From Candidatus Magnetobacterium casense (GTDB lineage Bacteria; Nitrospirota; Thermodesulfovibrionia; Thermodesulfovibrionales; Magnetobacteriaceae), in NCBI RefSeq assembly GCF_000714715.1, contig NZ_JMFO01000029.1:1-40838 (forward strand): a stretch of 40,838 nucleotides of DNA, written 5' to 3'. Positions 16,917 to 25,977 of the stretch are shown in pieces (position 1 is the first letter of the stretch; each line of letters starts with the position of its first letter). The translations under genes and the position numbers were made by a program. Below the pieces are notes generated by a model. That model had not been told where the DNA came from. It ran no database searches and saw only the letters and a list, made by a program, of their open reading frames with translations.

Positions 16917-18107
16917 ATGACATATGCTGAAGAAAAAAAGTATGGTGTCTTGAATGTTCGACAAGCCAAAGAAATAAGTCATCTTTATCTGGAAGAAATA
17001 GAATTACAAAATGTTCTATCATTTGGTTTACCAGAAATTGACGATAGATATAATATTTGGAGAGTTCCGTTAATGAATTCAATTGGTGAATGTATTGGAG
17101 AAATTGTCATTGATGCAAAATCGTCTTTAATTGTTGAATCAAAAACCACCAAGAAAGATATATTAGAAAAAAGATTACTTGGTAGAAATGGTAAACCGCA
17201 AAAAAAACAAAACAAAATTGGACTTAAAAAATATGTTCTGTCATCTATAAGAAATACAGTTGCATTTGGTGATAGTGAAGAAATATTAGAACTAATACCT
17301 ACAGAATCTATAGATTTAATTTTTACGTCACCACCATATTACAATGCTCGACCTGAATATACAGACTACATTTCTTATGAGGATTATCTTTTAAAGATAA
17401 GAAAAGTGTTACAAAGAGCACATCGGGTATTGTCGGATGGTAGATTTTTTGTTATAAATGTTTCTCCTGTTTTAGTTAGACGAGCGAATAGAAACGAGAC
17501 ATCTAAACGAATAGCCGTTCCATTTGATTTTCATAGATTATTTGTTGAAGAAGGATATGAATTTGTAGATGATATTATTTGGGTTAAACCAGAGGGTGCA
17601 GGATGGGCAACAGGAAGAGGAAGGCGATTTGCTGCTGATAGGAATCCTCTGCAATATAAGACTGTCCCTGTAACAGAATATGTTTTGGTTTATCGGAAAA
17701 AAAGTGATAAACTGATTGACTGGTATATAAGAAATTTTCCTGATAAAAAACTGCTCAAGGAATCCAAGATACCTGATGGATATGAAAAGACAAATGTTTG
17801 GAAAATAAAACCAGTTCATGATAAAAATCATCCGGCAATATTCCCACTCGAATTAGCACAAAAAGTAATTCAGTATTATTCATTTAAAAAGGATGTAGTA
17901 TTAGATCCATTCGCAGGTATTGGTACTGTTGGCGAGGCAGCTATTTCTCTTAACAGACGATTTGTATTGGTGGATATAAATATGGAATACATAGAAACAA
18001 TAAAAAAAAGAGTTCAAGTATGGCTTAACGGAAAAATAGAAGATATCCATTGGATAAATACTAACCGACCTAAGATAAATCCTATACAAATGAAGTTAAT
18101 AGAATGA
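16917..18107 (+). CDS. Beta-class DNA methyltransferase of a restriction-modification system, probably N4-cytosine
   Basis: 396 residues. Catalytic motif IV TSPPYY (137-142) comes before the AdoMet motif DPFAGIGT (330-337), the order of the beta class. A TSPPY rather than a DPPY form favours N4-cytosine methylation. The variable region between is the likely target-recognition part. Residues 1-100 are an extra N-terminal segment ([15 protein letters not shown], then a Lys-rich linker) that I do not recognise. The gene is A+T-rich compared with murJ or nadD, as expected for an acquired cassette. Its stop overlaps the nuclease start (ATGA). Confidence 0.85.
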   Translation: MTYAEEKKYGVLNVRQAKEISHLYLEEIELQNVLSFGLPEIDDRYNIWRVPLMNSIGECIGEIVIDAKSSLIVESKTTKKDILEKRLLGRNGKPQKKQNKIGLKKYVLSSIRNTVAFGDSEEILELIPTESIDLIFTSPPYYNARPEYTDYISYEDYLLKIRKVLQRAHRVLSDGRFFVINVSPVLVRRANRNETSKRIAVPFDFHRLFVEEGYEFVDDIIWVKPEGAGWATGRGRRFAADRNPLQYKTVPVTEYVLVYRKKSDKLIDWYIRNFPDKKLLKESKIPDGYEKTNVWKIKPVHDKNHPAIFPLELAQKVIQYYSFKKDVVLDPFAGIGTVGEAAISLNRRFVLVDINMEYIETIKKRVQVWLNGKIEDIHWINTNRPKINPIQMKLIE

Positions 18108-19201
18108 CAAGGGAGCTTGATAATCTTGCAGCGTTAATGCCGAAAGAAGGGTTAGAAGTTTTTAATGCTGAAGGAAGTCATTTTATTAAACAAATTGGAA
18201 TTGAAACTGTTAAACAAGTTATTCATGCAGTTCTTTGTGGAGAAAACCTAAGAAACTCAACAGAAAAATTAACACGAAAAAGAATTTCCATATTAAATGG
18301 TTCAACAATCATTATGTTCTTAAAAGGATGCCAAAATACTGATGATTTCATTGAAACCTCAATAAAATCGGCATCAGAGCGATTAAAAAATGGCATATTA
18401 AATAAAAATGATAAATGGATTCTGAATTGGTTGCTTGGTCTAACAGAAAAAGCAGTCCAGAATATTTTACGTGATGACCCGGAAAAATTTATCAATTATA
18501 TAACGGAATTCGACAATACCCTCACTAATGTAGCACATGATTTTCAAAAAATTTATGGCGAATTGGAATGTAAACTTTCATTACCAGGTTTTGACACGCA
18601 GACTTTAGGCTGGAAAAACATTATCCATATACTTAGCGTAGTTGGTGCGCAGACATTAACAATCAGGGGATCGGAGAAATCAACGTATGGCAAGTTATTT
18701 GAGCGTTTAATATTGGGGTCGCTTCTGCATATACTTGGATTTAAGTTAGTTGACCATAATCAAAAAGAAAAAAGTTTTGATAAAGTATTTTGGTTATCGC
18801 AAAGGAGTGAAAAACGAGAGAGCGATGCAACTTTAATCTACAAAGCAGGGAAAGGGATAAGATTTGATATCGGTTTTATCGGAAGAGGAAACACAGAGAT
18901 TTCATTAGATAAAGTATCAAGGTTTGACAAAGAATTAAAATATGGAAGGTCAACGCATTTTATGGCGACATTTATCATTGTTGATAAAATTGGGGAAGGA
19001 AGCAGAATTTATGAAATGGCAAAAAAAATTGATGGGACAATAATTCAGATGAGTATGAGTTATTGGATAAAGCTTATTGCTGAAGAATTAAATAAGGTTC
19101 TCAAGTACAAACACGAAATATTAAATATTCCAAATGAAAAACTGCACTCTTATTTAAACGAAAAAATGAAAAACGTACCAGTTGAATCTTTCTTAAAATA
19201 G
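18104..19201 (+). CDS. Restriction endonuclease, CfrBI-like
   Basis: 365 residues, overlapping the methylase by four bases and sharing its A+T-rich composition. The core at 196-213 ([18 protein letters not shown]) followed by ESDATLIY (239-246) and FDIGFIG (254-260) fits a PD-(D/E)xK-type nuclease. The overall sequence resembles the CfrBI type II family, whose known member cuts CCWWGG and pairs with an N4-cytosine methylase. That assignment comes from pattern memory and the partner gene, and the target site is not established here. The frame is complete. Confidence 0.75.
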   Translation: MTRELDNLAALMPKEGLEVFNAEGSHFIKQIGIETVKQVIHAVLCGENLRNSTEKLTRKRISILNGSTIIMFLKGCQNTDDFIETSIKSASERLKNGILNKNDKWILNWLLGLTEKAVQNILRDDPEKFINYITEFDNTLTNVAHDFQKIYGELECKLSLPGFDTQTLGWKNIIHILSVVGAQTLTIRGSEKSTYGKLFERLILGSLLHILGFKLVDHNQKEKSFDKVFWLSQRSEKRESDATLIYKAGKGIRFDIGFIGRGNTEISLDKVSRFDKELKYGRSTHFMATFIIVDKIGEGSRIYEMAKKIDGTIIQMSMSYWIKLIAEELNKVLKYKHEILNIPNEKLHSYLNEKMKNVPVESFLK

Positions 19202-19385
19202 CACTCTAAACTGGTATGTGGTCTGTAGCAGATTTCGAGTTGATTAAATACTAAAAAAACGTAACACTTTGATGGGAGCAAGAGGTCTTCTTTATGGCCG
19301 GGTTTGAAGCGTCCTGGATTACCAGGAAGGCAGAATTGTCTTCTTCTTTATTCTTTCGCATATGATGTGCAGATACTAGTACGCA

Positions 19386-20066
19386 ATGAGTGAAAGACAC
19401 GGGATTGGCCTATACGGCGGTACATTTAACCCCATCCATGTAGCGCACTTAACGGTGGCACAGGAGATATGGTTGCATTGCCGCCTTCAGCGGGTCATCT
19501 TTATCCCTTCTTACAACCCTCCGATAAAGCGGGAAGGCATCGTATCCTTTGCCGACAGGGTTGCGATGATTAAGCTGGCCATCGGTGATAGTTCGCATCT
19601 TGAGATATCCGAGGTAGAAACCAGGCGACAGGGGCCTTCCTATACCCTCCTGACCCTCATGGATATGCAAGCACAATTTCCGGGCAGTGAGTTGTTTTTC
19701 ATTGCAGGGATAGACACCTTCCTGGATTTGCCCAACTGGCACCTGCCTGAACAGATCGTCTCAACTACCAGCTTTATCGTGACAACAAGGCCCCCCTGGC
19801 GTGCGCCGGATTTGCTGAAATCACCGTTTATTCAGACACCGGAGGAAGTCTTGGAGGGGTTTGAAGGTGCCAGCCACACCTCCATAGAGTTACCGGTCAG
19901 GGGCGGTAAAAGCCTCATTCTCTGCAAGGTTACACCCCTGGAGATTGCCTCTTCAACCATCAGGGAGTTGACCCGTCTGGGCAAAGACACAACCCACCTC
20001 CTGCACCACGACGTGCATACATACATAAACGTCAAGGGGCTGTACAAATCCACCAGTCTGACTTAA
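19386..20066 (+). CDS. nadD: Nicotinate-nucleotide adenylyltransferase
   Basis: 226 residues. The nucleotidyltransferase motif GGTFNPIHVAH (11-21) and the C-terminal IASSTIR (187-193) identify NadD, which adenylates nicotinate mononucleotide in NAD synthesis. The usual obgE-proBA neighbours are absent. Upstream, 19202-19385 holds only a small TCCTGG/CCAGGA hairpin (19312-19327) and no gene. The restriction cassette was apparently inserted just before it without harming it. Confidence 0.95.
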   Translation: MSERHGIGLYGGTFNPIHVAHLTVAQEIWLHCRLQRVIFIPSYNPPIKREGIVSFADRVAMIKLAIGDSSHLEISEVETRRQGPSYTLLTLMDMQAQFPGSELFFIAGIDTFLDLPNWHLPEQIVSTTSFIVTTRPPWRAPDLLKSPFIQTPEEVLEGFEGASHTSIELPVRGGKSLILCKVTPLEIASSTIRELTRLGKDTTHLLHHDVHTYINVKGLYKSTSLT

Positions 20067-20082
20067 TGCGTGGGTGTGTGGT

Positions 20083-20733
20083 CTATAGTGACAACTGGCG
20101 TATTATAGGGAGCAGTTGACCGAGGTCATTTTCGATTATGAAGTCGGCCTCTCTCAGCGTTTCGATTGGTCTGTATCCGTAGGCAACGGCTACGGTTGTG
20201 GCACCGGCCCCTCTGCCTGCCTCGATGTCGTAGCTGCTATCGCCTACCATCAAGGTTTCCTGCGGGGAGGCCCCAAGTATCTCCATTGTCCTGAGCACCG
20301 GCAGGGGGGATGGCTTGCGTTGAGTAAAGGTGTCGGAGCCACTGACCAGCTCAAAGTAGGGCGCCATCTCAAGCCCTGACAGCAGTTGCTCAGATAGCGC
20401 CTTCGTCTTGTTGCTGACCACGGCCTTCTTGCAGGCAGATAACGCCTCAAGGGTCTCTATGACCTTATCGTATGGCCTCGTGTAGTCCATGACGTGCTGC
20501 AGGTAGTAGTTGACAAAGACCTCCAGCATGGCGTCCTGCTTTTCAACGAGTCTGCCACCCGATGCCCTGGATAGCAGATTGCCCATGCCCTCGCCAACGT
20601 AACCCTTGACCTCCTCTGCGGTCAGCCCAGGCAAGCCAAAACAGGCCATGGTGTAATTGACCGCCTGTGCTATATCCGCTATCGAATCAACCAGAGTGCC
20701 GTCAAGGTCAAAGACTATCAGTTTAACTTGCAT
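20083..20733 (-). CDS. Phosphoglycolate phosphatase-like HAD hydrolase
   Basis: 216 residues. The HAD motifs are in order: FDLDGTLVDS (8-17) with the nucleophile Asp, AVVSNK, a KPSP lysine, and MVGDSSYDIEAGRGAG near the end. The cap domain size and the MDYTRPYD region fit the Gph group, which removes phosphate from 2-phosphoglycolate, though HAD substrates are hard to predict. It is convergent with nadD, 16 bases apart, and lies downstream of the ferritin-like gene on the same strand. Confidence 0.88.
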   Translation of the reverse strand: MQVKLIVFDLDGTLVDSIADIAQAVNYTMACFGLPGLTAEEVKGYVGEGMGNLLSRASGGRLVEKQDAMLEVFVNYYLQHVMDYTRPYDKVIETLEALSACKKAVVSNKTKALSEQLLSGLEMAPYFELVSGSDTFTQRKPSPLPVLRTMEILGASPQETLMVGDSSYDIEAGRGAGATTVAVAYGYRPIETLREADFIIENDLGQLLPIIRQLSL

Positions 20734-20759
20734 GTGTCAGGTAAGGGCCTTAGTGCCAG

Positions 20760-21176
20760 CTACTCGCCCAACAGCGTAGTGAAGGTGTTGTGGTGCAGTT
20801 CTTCCTCTGCCAGTATCTGTTCAAAGAGTATCCTGGTTGTGGAGTCAGCCTCGTCATTGGCCAGCTTGATGATCCTTTTGTATAGCTCAATGGCGGCCAG
20901 TTCCTCGTTGATATTCTTTTGGAGCATCTCCTGCTCAGTGCCCTCGATGTCAGGTGTTTCGGGGACCGTGGTTGGCGTCCTGCCCAGATAGTGCAAGCGT
21001 TCCGCTATCTTTTCGGCATGAAGCATCTCGGCAATAGCTATCGCCCTGAACTCTGCACCTATGAACTTTGCTCGCTTGCCCTTGATCATTATATGCTGAA
21101 ACATATACTGGATGCTCACCTTTAATTCCCTTGCTATGGCCTGGTTCAACATGTCCATCAGTGCATTGCTTGCCAT
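20760..21176 (-). CDS. Ferritin-like (bacterioferritin family) iron protein
   Basis: 138 residues from ATG 21176, chosen because an AAGGAGG site precedes it (a longer frame starts upstream). The four-helix di-iron ligands are visible: Glu17, Glu50-xx-His53 in EMLHAE, Glu91/92, and Glu124-126 with His128 in AEEELHH. It would oxidise and store iron. It belongs to the bacterioferritin/DPS-like class, but I see no clear haem methionine. Confidence 0.85.
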   Translation of the reverse strand: MASNALMDMLNQAIARELKVSIQYMFQHIMIKGKRAKFIGAEFRAIAIAEMLHAEKIAERLHYLGRTPTTVPETPDIEGTEQEMLQKNINEELAAIELYKRIIKLANDEADSTTRILFEQILAEEELHHNTFTTLLGE

Positions 21177-21210
21177 AAAAAATCCTCCTTTTGTTTTGTC
21201 TGTCAATTTT

Positions 21211-21227
21211 GTATCGTATCATTATGC
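21211..21227 (-). promoter_or_regulatory. Possible Fur-type box before the ferritin-like gene
   Basis: On the minus strand the leader has CATAATGATACGATAC, close to part of the repeated NATWAT hexamers bound by Fur. It lies just downstream of the predicted start of transcription. Confidence 0.25.
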
Positions 21228-21236
21228 TCTTTAGAG

Positions 21237-21266
21237 ATTATAATAAGATTAATCCAGACAAGTCAA
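21237..21266 (-). promoter_or_regulatory. Predicted promoter of the ferritin-like gene
   Basis: On the minus strand, TTGACT (21266-21261), 18 bases, then a perfect TATAAT (21242-21237). Confidence 0.55.
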
Positions 21267-21278
21267 TTGAAAAAATCC

Positions 21279-21307
21279 TTTACAGTAATTCATAAATATG
21301 ATATAAT
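21279..21307 (+). promoter_or_regulatory. Predicted promoter of the darT remnant/darG locus
   Basis: TTTACA (21279-21284), 17 bases, then a perfect TATAAT (21302-21307). It diverges from the ferritin promoter. Confidence 0.55.
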
Positions 21308-21375
21308 AACTAACATGTATTTAGCTGATTTCATGAAAAATTGCGAGGTGTTGCTCCGTCAAGAAAATAGACGTT

Positions 21376-21459
21376 ATGAAATTATATCACATTACAGACA
21401 TACGTAACATGGAGTCCATTATCAATCGCAATGGTCTGTATTGTGATAGTATAAATTGA
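21376..21459 (+). pseudogene. darT toxin remnant (N-terminal 27 codons)
   Basis: Codons from ATG 21376 read MKLYHITDIRNM, then SIINRNGLYCDSIN and a TGA at 21457. This matches the start of DarT, the NAD-dependent DNA ADP-ribosyltransferase (pattern YHITHxDNLxSIxxxGLxCD). The remaining 170 or so residues, with the catalytic glutamate, are absent: darG begins 34 bases later. So the toxin is deleted, not merely frameshifted. Confidence 0.7.
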
Positions 21460-21493
21460 ACAAAAATGGTATTATTAAAGAGAAGGACTTTTT

Positions 21494-22525
21494 ATGATTA
21501 AACATGTAAGAGGGAATCTGCTGGAAGCTGATGTTGAAGCCCTTGTTAACACGGTTAACACTGTGGGAGTGATGGGGAAGGGTATTGCCTTGCAATTTAA
21601 ACGGGCATTTCCCGACAATTATAACGCATATAAAAAGGCATGTAATCAGCAAGAGGTACGAATTGGCAAGATGTTTGTTTACCACACTGATAAAATGATT
21701 AATCCACGTTACATTATAAATTTTCCCACAAAACAGCATTGGAAGGGCAAATCCAGCCTTACTGACATTGAAGACGGGATAAAGTCTCTGATGGAGGTTA
21801 TAAGAAACAAAGGTATAAAGTCAATTGCCATTCCACCGTTAGGTTGTGGAAATGGCGGCTTACGGTGGGTTGATGTGTTGAACTGCATTGAAGCTGCCTT
21901 TGAGGAGCTTCCGGATATTAACGTTGTCTTATACGAGCCATCCGGCGTACCAAAAACAGAGGATATGCCCATGACAACTAAAAGACCCGAGATGAAGTCA
22001 AGTCGTGCAGCGCTTATCTGTTTGATTGAAAAGTATATAATTCCAGGGTACCGTTTGACGTTGATAGAGATACAAAAGCTTGCTTATTTCTTGCAAGTTG
22101 CAGGAGAACCGTTAAACCTGAACTTTGTAAAAGGGAAATACGGTCCTTATGCTGAGGCTCTGAATCACGTTTTACGACGAATGGAGGGGCATTTTATAAC
22201 GGGATATGGAGACAAAAGTTGTGATGCCTCTATACGTTTAACAGCCAGTGCCATCGAGGAAGCCAGAGAGATTCTCCAATGCAATCAAGACACCTCTGAG
22301 CGGCTTGAGACGGTTATGCGGCTCATTGATGGCTATGAATCACCATACGGAATAGAACTCCTGTCAACAGTACACTGGCTTGGTCGGGAGTATCCCGCCG
22401 TAAAGGAGAATTTTTATGCCGCCATGGATGGTTTTAAATCATGGAGTGAATACAAAGAGAAGACTTTTAATCCTGAGCATATCAAAAAGGCCTGGTCAAG
22501 GCTCCGTGAACATAGATGGTTGTAA
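21494..22525 (+). CDS. darG: DarG-type antitoxin: macrodomain plus C-terminal DarT-neutralising domain
   Basis: 343 residues. Residues 1-155 are a macrodomain: VEALVNTVNTVGVMGKGIAL carries the ADP-ribose-binding loop, and IAIPPLGCGNGGLRW the second loop. From about 170 to the end is the all-helical DarG C-terminal domain (LTLIEIQKLAYFLQ, KGKYGPYAEALNHVLRRMEGH). In DarTG systems DarG removes ADP-ribose from thymidine in DNA and its C-terminal domain blocks DarT. Here the gene is intact but its toxin is only a remnant. Confidence 0.9.
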   Translation: MIKHVRGNLLEADVEALVNTVNTVGVMGKGIALQFKRAFPDNYNAYKKACNQQEVRIGKMFVYHTDKMINPRYIINFPTKQHWKGKSSLTDIEDGIKSLMEVIRNKGIKSIAIPPLGCGNGGLRWVDVLNCIEAAFEELPDINVVLYEPSGVPKTEDMPMTTKRPEMKSSRAALICLIEKYIIPGYRLTLIEIQKLAYFLQVAGEPLNLNFVKGKYGPYAEALNHVLRRMEGHFITGYGDKSCDASIRLTASAIEEAREILQCNQDTSERLETVMRLIDGYESPYGIELLSTVHWLGREYPAVKENFYAAMDGFKSWSEYKEKTFNPEHIKKAWSRLREHRWL

Positions 22526-22559
22526 GACGGAAAATATCTTGGACAGGATTTAGACACAC

Positions 22560-23282
22560 GTGAATGTCATAGATAAGGTAATAGCCTGGTTGCAGGCAGA
22601 GATAGATAAGCTCAAGCGTCTGAAGAAAACGCAAGACCCTGATGATAGGACATCAGAAATTGAGATCGTCCAAACTCTGTATGTTAAGTTGAGGGCAGAC
22701 TATGACAACCTCGTCAACAACTACACCAGCCTGCAAGACAATCACATGCTGGTGACAAAACAATTGTCGAGATTACGCGTAGGGATAGAGAACTTTAAGG
22801 ATCTCAACTCGGGTCTGCGCAAGGCCTCTGAAACCAAGCGGATGACCATTGACAGACTACAGCAGGAACTCCGATTTGCACAGTCCCAGTATGACAGTTG
22901 CATGGCCAGGTTGCAGAGTGAAATAGACTCGGCCAAGAGTGAAAATGCCATGTTACAACAGAAACTGATTGAGAGAGAGGCTTACATCGCTCAGTTACAG
23001 ATTCATTGCCACGATACGGAACATCAAACACCAACAGACCAGGACGATGTTGCGGCAGTGCAGCCAAAACCGCCAGAAGTAACAGAGCCGGCAAGAGATC
23101 GCATAAAAGGCAAGTTTGACCCCCTGTGGTATGACGAATATCACCGGAGAAATAAAGGCAGAACCCCAAAAGACAAAGATTACCTGAGTCTGCGGGCATT
23201 TGCCAGGGAAAAAGGCGTAGACAGCCATACCATACGCAGGGGATTCAAGAGGGTTGAACATGACAGACGCCTTGATATTTAA
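22560..23282 (+). CDS. Coiled-coil protein with C-terminal HTH-like segment
   Basis: 240 residues from GTG, 34 bases after darG. Residues 1-25 and 40-155 are predicted coiled coil (heptads in LVTKQLSRLRVGIENFKDL and onward). A Pro-rich linker follows, then a basic C-terminal region with FDPLWYDEYHRRNKGR and LRAFAREKGVDSHTIRRGFK, which resembles a helix-turn-helix. I do not recognise the family. DNA binding is an inference from the last 50 residues. Cotranscription with darG is likely from spacing. Confidence 0.65.
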   Translation: MNVIDKVIAWLQAEIDKLKRLKKTQDPDDRTSEIEIVQTLYVKLRADYDNLVNNYTSLQDNHMLVTKQLSRLRVGIENFKDLNSGLRKASETKRMTIDRLQQELRFAQSQYDSCMARLQSEIDSAKSENAMLQQKLIEREAYIAQLQIHCHDTEHQTPTDQDDVAAVQPKPPEVTEPARDRIKGKFDPLWYDEYHRRNKGRTPKDKDYLSLRAFAREKGVDSHTIRRGFKRVEHDRRLDI

Positions 23283-23335
23283 CACAGCAGCCTGTTATAT
23301 TATATCTTAAAAAAATCTAAAGAAAGAGGTGGCCA

Positions 23336-24571
23336 ATGGCTAATAAAGTACATATCATTGACGTAACCAACCGCGACGGTGTTCAGACGTCCAGGATACT
23401 GTTGCCCAAACTGTCAAAGACGATGCTAAACGTCTATCTGGATGAGATGGGTGTATACCAGAGCGAGGTGGGATTTCCTACCTTGAGACATGAGATCGGC
23501 TATATCAACGCAAATCTCAAACTGTATGAAAAAGGGGTAATAAAAAACATACACCTTGAAGGCTGGTGCAGGGCTGTCCTGGAGGATATAGAGCTTACAT
23601 TCAAGAACTGTCCTAAGATAAAACATCTTAACATCTCCGCCTCTACCTCGGATATCCTCCTGCGCGGGAAGTTCCAGGGCAAGAAGACCTTTGCCGATGT
23701 GGTCAAGGGCATGGCAGAGGCCGTAAGGGCGGCCAAGGCTCAAGGGATCGAAACCATTGGTGTCAATGCAGAGGATGCCTCCCGAACTGAAATCGAAAGG
23801 CTTGAAGAATTCATCATAGCAGGCAAGGAGGCCGGTGCTGACAGGTTCCGCTACTGTGACACCCTGGGTACGGAAGGACCAATATCCATGTATGAAAACA
23901 TAAAAAAGCTCTCCGAACGGACCGGCTTTCCTATTGAGATGCACTGCCACAACGACCTGGGCATGGCCGAGGCAATATCAATAGCGGGTGCACGGGCGGC
24001 GCTTGAGTGTGGGATTGACACATACATCAATACCACGGTAAACGGCTACGGAGAGCGTGCAGGTAACGCCGACCTGGTCTCAATCCTCCTGGCACTGCGG
24101 TTTTCGTCCTACTTCAGGGACAATCCTATACTTGGTGATAACGTTAATCTGAAGTTGTCCTGGCGGTTGGCCAAGTACGCATCGTATGCCTTTGGGTTGC
24201 CCATAGCGATCAATCAGCCCGGAGTGGGTGCAAACGCCTTTGCACACGAGTCCGGTATCCACGCAGATGGCGCCCTCAAAGACAGGAGAAACTACGAGCT
24301 TTACGACCCCGAGGACGTTGGCCGTGGGGTGCCCGACCTGCTTCAGACCGGAAGGGTGATAACCACCGGGGCATATGGCGGCATCAAGGGATTCAGGCAC
24401 GTCTACGACAACCTTGGCGTCTACTTTGCCACCGACGAAGAGGCACGTGATGTCCTTGAACTCGTGCAGTATGCCAACCTCCATACGCAAAAGCCTCTTA
24501 CCGATGACGAACTGCGCTTTATCGCCAGTAACCCGGAAGAGGTGAGGGAGATACTACGGGTATGCATATAG
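23336..24571 (+). CDS. Homocitrate synthase/2-isopropylmalate synthase family enzyme (possible Re-citrate synthase)
   Basis: 411 residues of the DRE-TIM metallolyase superfamily: TNRDGVQ (11-17) in place of the usual TLRDGEQ, the metal site HCHND (203-207) and GYGERAGN (237-244). Such enzymes condense acetyl-CoA with a 2-oxoacid; family members include homocitrate, isopropylmalate, citramalate and Re-citrate synthases. It lacks the long C-terminal regulatory domain of LeuA. The isocitrate dehydrogenase gene overlaps it by ten bases, and no leuCD or leuB is near. A role in making citrate or homocitrate fits better than leucine synthesis, but this is an inference. The ribosome site GAGGTGG is good. 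Confidence 0.8.
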   Translation: MANKVHIIDVTNRDGVQTSRILLPKLSKTMLNVYLDEMGVYQSEVGFPTLRHEIGYINANLKLYEKGVIKNIHLEGWCRAVLEDIELTFKNCPKIKHLNISASTSDILLRGKFQGKKTFADVVKGMAEAVRAAKAQGIETIGVNAEDASRTEIERLEEFIIAGKEAGADRFRYCDTLGTEGPISMYENIKKLSERTGFPIEMHCHNDLGMAEAISIAGARAALECGIDTYINTTVNGYGERAGNADLVSILLALRFSSYFRDNPILGDNVNLKLSWRLAKYASYAFGLPIAINQPGVGANAFAHESGIHADGALKDRRNYELYDPEDVGRGVPDLLQTGRVITTGAYGGIKGFRHVYDNLGVYFATDEEARDVLELVQYANLHTQKPLTDDELRFIASNPEEVREILRVCI

Positions 24572-25662
24572 AACCATCCGGCAGACACAGGGTGACCCTG
24601 ATCCCGGGAGATGGCGTTGGCCCGGAGGTCTCAGAGGCCGTGGTACGGGTGATCGACGCCACGGGAGTCAAGATAGACTGGGATGTCCAGAATGCCGGTA
24701 CGGACGTCTATGAGGCAGAGGGTACGCCCTTGCCTCAACGGGTCATAGACAACATCAAGGACAACAAGGTTGCTATTAAAGGTCCGGTCACCACGCCGGT
24801 GGGGACGGGCTTCAGGAGTATAAACGTCGCACTGAGACAGGAACTTGACCTCTATGCCTGCCTCAGACCCTGTAAGTCATACGCAGGGGCAAGGAGCATC
24901 TATGCAAACGTAGACCTGGTAGTGGTCAGGGAAAATACCGAAGACCTCTACGCCGGCATAGAGTTCCAGAAGGACGCACAGGTCACAACGGAATTGATTG
25001 ACTTCATAGCGGCCAAGTCCGGTAAGCCGATCCGTCCGGATTCGGGGGTAAGTATCAAACCCATATCGGTCTATGGCACCGAGCGGATAGTGCGTTTTGC
25101 CTTTGATTATGCAAGGAACAACAACCGCAGGAAAGTCACCGCTGTCCATAAGGCCAACATCATGAAGCATTCCGACGGATTATTCCTGGAGGTAGCCAGG
25201 GAGGTGGCCAAGTCCTATCCGGACATAGAGTTTGAGGACAGGATCATCGACAACATGTGTATGCAGCTTGTTCAGAAGCCGGAGCTTTATGACGTCCTGG
25301 TGTTGCCCAATCTCTATGGCGACATCGTGTCAGACCTTGCGGCCGGCCTGATTGGCGGACTGGGGTTGGCTCCTGGGGCGAACATCGGAGCCGGTGTTGC
25401 GGTCTTTGAGGCAACCCACGGCAGTGCACCCAAGTACAAGGGGCTGAACAAGGTCAATCCGATGGCCATGATGCTCTCCGGTGTCATGATGCTGCACTAC
25501 CTCGGGCACAGAGAGGAGGCTTCAAGGCTCGATAGCACCATTGCAGACCTGATCAGGGAAGGCAGGTTCGTTACCTACGACATGAAACCCTCCCCCGATG
25601 ACCCCACAGCCATAGGCACCTCCAACGTGGCCGACGAAATAGTCAAACGATTACAGGCGTGA
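24562..25662 (+). CDS. Isocitrate/isopropylmalate dehydrogenase family, NAD-type isocitrate dehydrogenase
   Basis: 366 residues of the beta-decarboxylating dehydrogenase family. Isocitrate-type substrate residues are visible: Ser86 and Asn88 in FRSINVALR, Arg92, Arg102, and Arg123 in [10 protein letters not shown]. The C-terminal [17 protein letters not shown] matches the NAD-linked isocitrate dehydrogenase branch, not IPMDH. Homoisocitrate as substrate cannot be excluded. The ten-base overlap with the upstream synthase implies one operon producing and using a C6 tricarboxylate. Confidence 0.88.
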   Translation: MHIEPSGRHRVTLIPGDGVGPEVSEAVVRVIDATGVKIDWDVQNAGTDVYEAEGTPLPQRVIDNIKDNKVAIKGPVTTPVGTGFRSINVALRQELDLYACLRPCKSYAGARSIYANVDLVVVRENTEDLYAGIEFQKDAQVTTELIDFIAAKSGKPIRPDSGVSIKPISVYGTERIVRFAFDYARNNNRRKVTAVHKANIMKHSDGLFLEVAREVAKSYPDIEFEDRIIDNMCMQLVQKPELYDVLVLPNLYGDIVSDLAAGLIGGLGLAPGANIGAGVAVFEATHGSAPKYKGLNKVNPMAMMLSGVMMLHYLGHREEASRLDSTIADLIREGRFVTYDMKPSPDDPTAIGTSNVADEIVKRLQA

Positions 25663-25688
25663 ATAAAAGGGTGACTACGCTTATTTTT

Positions 25689-25856
25689 CGCTCCAGGGGG
25701 TGAGGTGCCCCTGCCATAGAAGTCGCACTGGGCAGGGTAATAGCATTTGACCGTAAGAAAAAAAGGGGCGGCTCCGCTTCTTGGCGCTCCAGGTCGCACC
25801 TGGCCCCCTTCAGAACCCCCCGCAAGGGGTCACGGACCCCTTGACCCCATCATGCG
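25689..25856 (+). repeat. G/C-rich dispersed intergenic repeat, copy 3
   Basis: Contains CTCCAGGGGGTGAGGTGCCC (one copy-1 block, nearly identical to 3303-3338), then AAGGGGCGGCTCCGC, CAGAACCCCCCGCAAGGGG and CCCCTTGACCCCAT. The first block is followed by an extra 60 bases absent from copy 1. The gap 25663-25977 holds no gene. Confidence 0.65.
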
Positions 25857-25885
25857 CAGACCGCAGGCTTGATTTTTAAACATTC

Positions 25886-25894
25886 TGCTATAAT
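25886..25894 (+). promoter_or_regulatory. Extended -10 promoter before the methyltransferase
   Basis: TGCTATAAT is identical to the element at 7885. A TTGATT at 25869 is only 14 bases away, so it is a poor -35. Confidence 0.4.
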
Positions 25895-25977
25895 ATAGTT
25901 AAGCGGCAGAGGTTAATAACAGAAATCGAGGGACATTAACAAACAGTGCAGGAGAGCTAAACTGACAGAGGAGTTCA

